A stretch of DNA of 5,610 nucleotides from NCBI GenBank assembly GCA_003529225.1, contig DOJM01000055.1, forward strand, positions 1-5,610, given 5' to 3'. Positions 5,096 through 5,610 of this stretch are shown piece after piece (position 1 is the stretch's first letter; every line of letters begins with the position of its first letter). The notes under the pieces are model-generated. The model ran no database searches and was not told where the DNA came from. It saw nothing but the letters and a program-made list of their open reading frames with translations. Origin of the DNA: Paenibacillus sp. (GTDB taxonomy: Bacteria; Bacillota; Bacilli; Paenibacillales; Paenibacillaceae). The translations under genes were made by a program, and so were the position numbers.

Positions 5096-5610
5096 ATGGG
5101 TATCAAAAAAACATTGGGTCTTGGCGTAGCATCTGCAGCACTGGGTTTATCATTGATTGGTGGAGGAACTTTCGCTTACTTTAGCGACACTGCAACAAGT
5201 ACCTCTACATTCGCAGCTGGTACACTGGATTTGAACTCTGACCCTTCTGTTATCGTTAATATGGATAAATTGAAACCAGGTGATACTATCAAAAGAGATT
5301 TCAAACTGAATAATGATGGTAACATCGATATCGGCTCTATTGTTCTCAAAACAAAATACTCCGTTAATGACGTAGGTGGTAACAACAATGGTGTTGATTT
5401 AGGTAAATTCATTAAAGTTAAATTCCTGCAAAATAAGGATAAGAGCGGTAACATTATTCCGGATATTGTAGTTTATGAAACAACACTAGCTGATTTGCAA
5501 AATTCAACACCTGATCTCGTAGAAAAATTACCGTTCATAGGCAATGAAGCATCCGGTATTAAAGCAGGTACATCTGATAGCTTCACCGTTAAGTTCGAAT
5601 TTGTAGATGA
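5096..5610 (+). CDS. tasA: TasA/CalY-family biofilm fibre protein (M73 camelysin family), 3' end outside window
   Basis: The major secreted matrix protein. In B. subtilis TasA assembles into extracellular fibres; the related CalY (camelysin) was first described as a peptidase. 171 codons are visible with no stop. Residues 1-27 are a SipW-type signal nearly identical in plan to TasA of B. subtilis: MGIKKTLGLGVASAALGL, then LIGGGTFA, with cleavage expected before YFSDT. The mature start carries TFAAGTLDL, then LKPGDTIKRDF and NNDGN, all hallmarks of the family, followed by alternating polar/hydrophobic segments expected for a beta sandwich. The last visible residues, VKFEFVDD, match a late strand in TasA, so perhaps the last quarter or less is missing (inference). 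The ATG is fixed by AGGAGG at 5080-5085. It lies 84 bp after sipW, whose product would process it. Codon use favours GGT, GTT and AAC/AAA, compatible with high expression. Confidence 0.92.
   Translation, partial: MGIKKTLGLGVASAALGLSLIGGGTFAYFSDTATSTSTFAAGTLDLNSDPSVIVNMDKLKPGDTIKRDFKLNNDGNIDIGSIVLKTKYSVNDVGGNNNGVDLGKFIKVKFLQNKDKSGNIIPDIVVYETTLADLQNSTPDLVEKLPFIGNEASGIKAGTSDSFTVKFEFVD

Noticed and set aside
4915..5454. Minus-strand open frames across the end of sipW and tasA
   Set aside because: They are antisense to strongly supported genes and have no ribosome binding site or known motif.
1..5610. CRISPR array, tRNA/rRNA genes, insertion sequence or phage attachment site
   Set aside because: No regularly spaced long repeats, cloverleaf sequences, transposase motifs or terminal inverted repeats were seen on reading the window.

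Overview
The window looks like chromosomal DNA from a spore-former-type Bacillota, most likely Paenibacillus or a close relative. This is inferred from strong AGGAGG ribosome binding sites, TTG and probably CTG starts, and a sipW-tasA biofilm-fibre locus. No marker gene fixes the genus.

Left part (1-1791): the C-terminal two thirds or more of a 14-helix drug-efflux transporter of the DHA2 (EmrB/QacA) type enters from the left edge. Five bases after its stop comes a PadR-family repressor. A strong intrinsic terminator closes this pair. The arrangement is the usual one for a multidrug pump with its own ligand-responsive PadR regulator.

Middle (1792-2930): a monocistronic aldo/keto reductase of the YdhF type, with its own Shine-Dalgarno (SD) sequence and TTG start, followed by a perfect 16-bp terminator hairpin. 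The gene is broken by a frameshift near 2225-2228 that is best explained by loss of one GT dinucleotide. As given, only a 135-residue fragment lacking the catalytic His would be made.

Right part (2931-5610): a biofilm matrix operon with the order TapA-like accessory protein, sipW, tasA. This matches the Bacillus subtilis tapA-sipW-tasA layout. SipW is an ER-type signal peptidase that in Bacillus processes TasA and TapA. TasA is the fibre-forming matrix protein and runs off the right edge. The first gene is much larger than B. subtilis TapA. It has a SipW-type signal region, two cysteines, coiled coils and a long Pro/Glu-rich tail, and it seems to start at CTG.

The 307-bp gap before this operon (2859-3165) is unusually structured. 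It holds the terminator, an exact 11-bp direct repeat centred on GTTCTTT, four GATA motifs spaced exactly 10 bp apart with phased A-runs, a perfect TTGACA, and an inverted repeat GTTCT-N6-AGAAC. GTTCTYT is the published SinR box of B. subtilis, so this gap may be a SinR-type repressor/curved-DNA control region.
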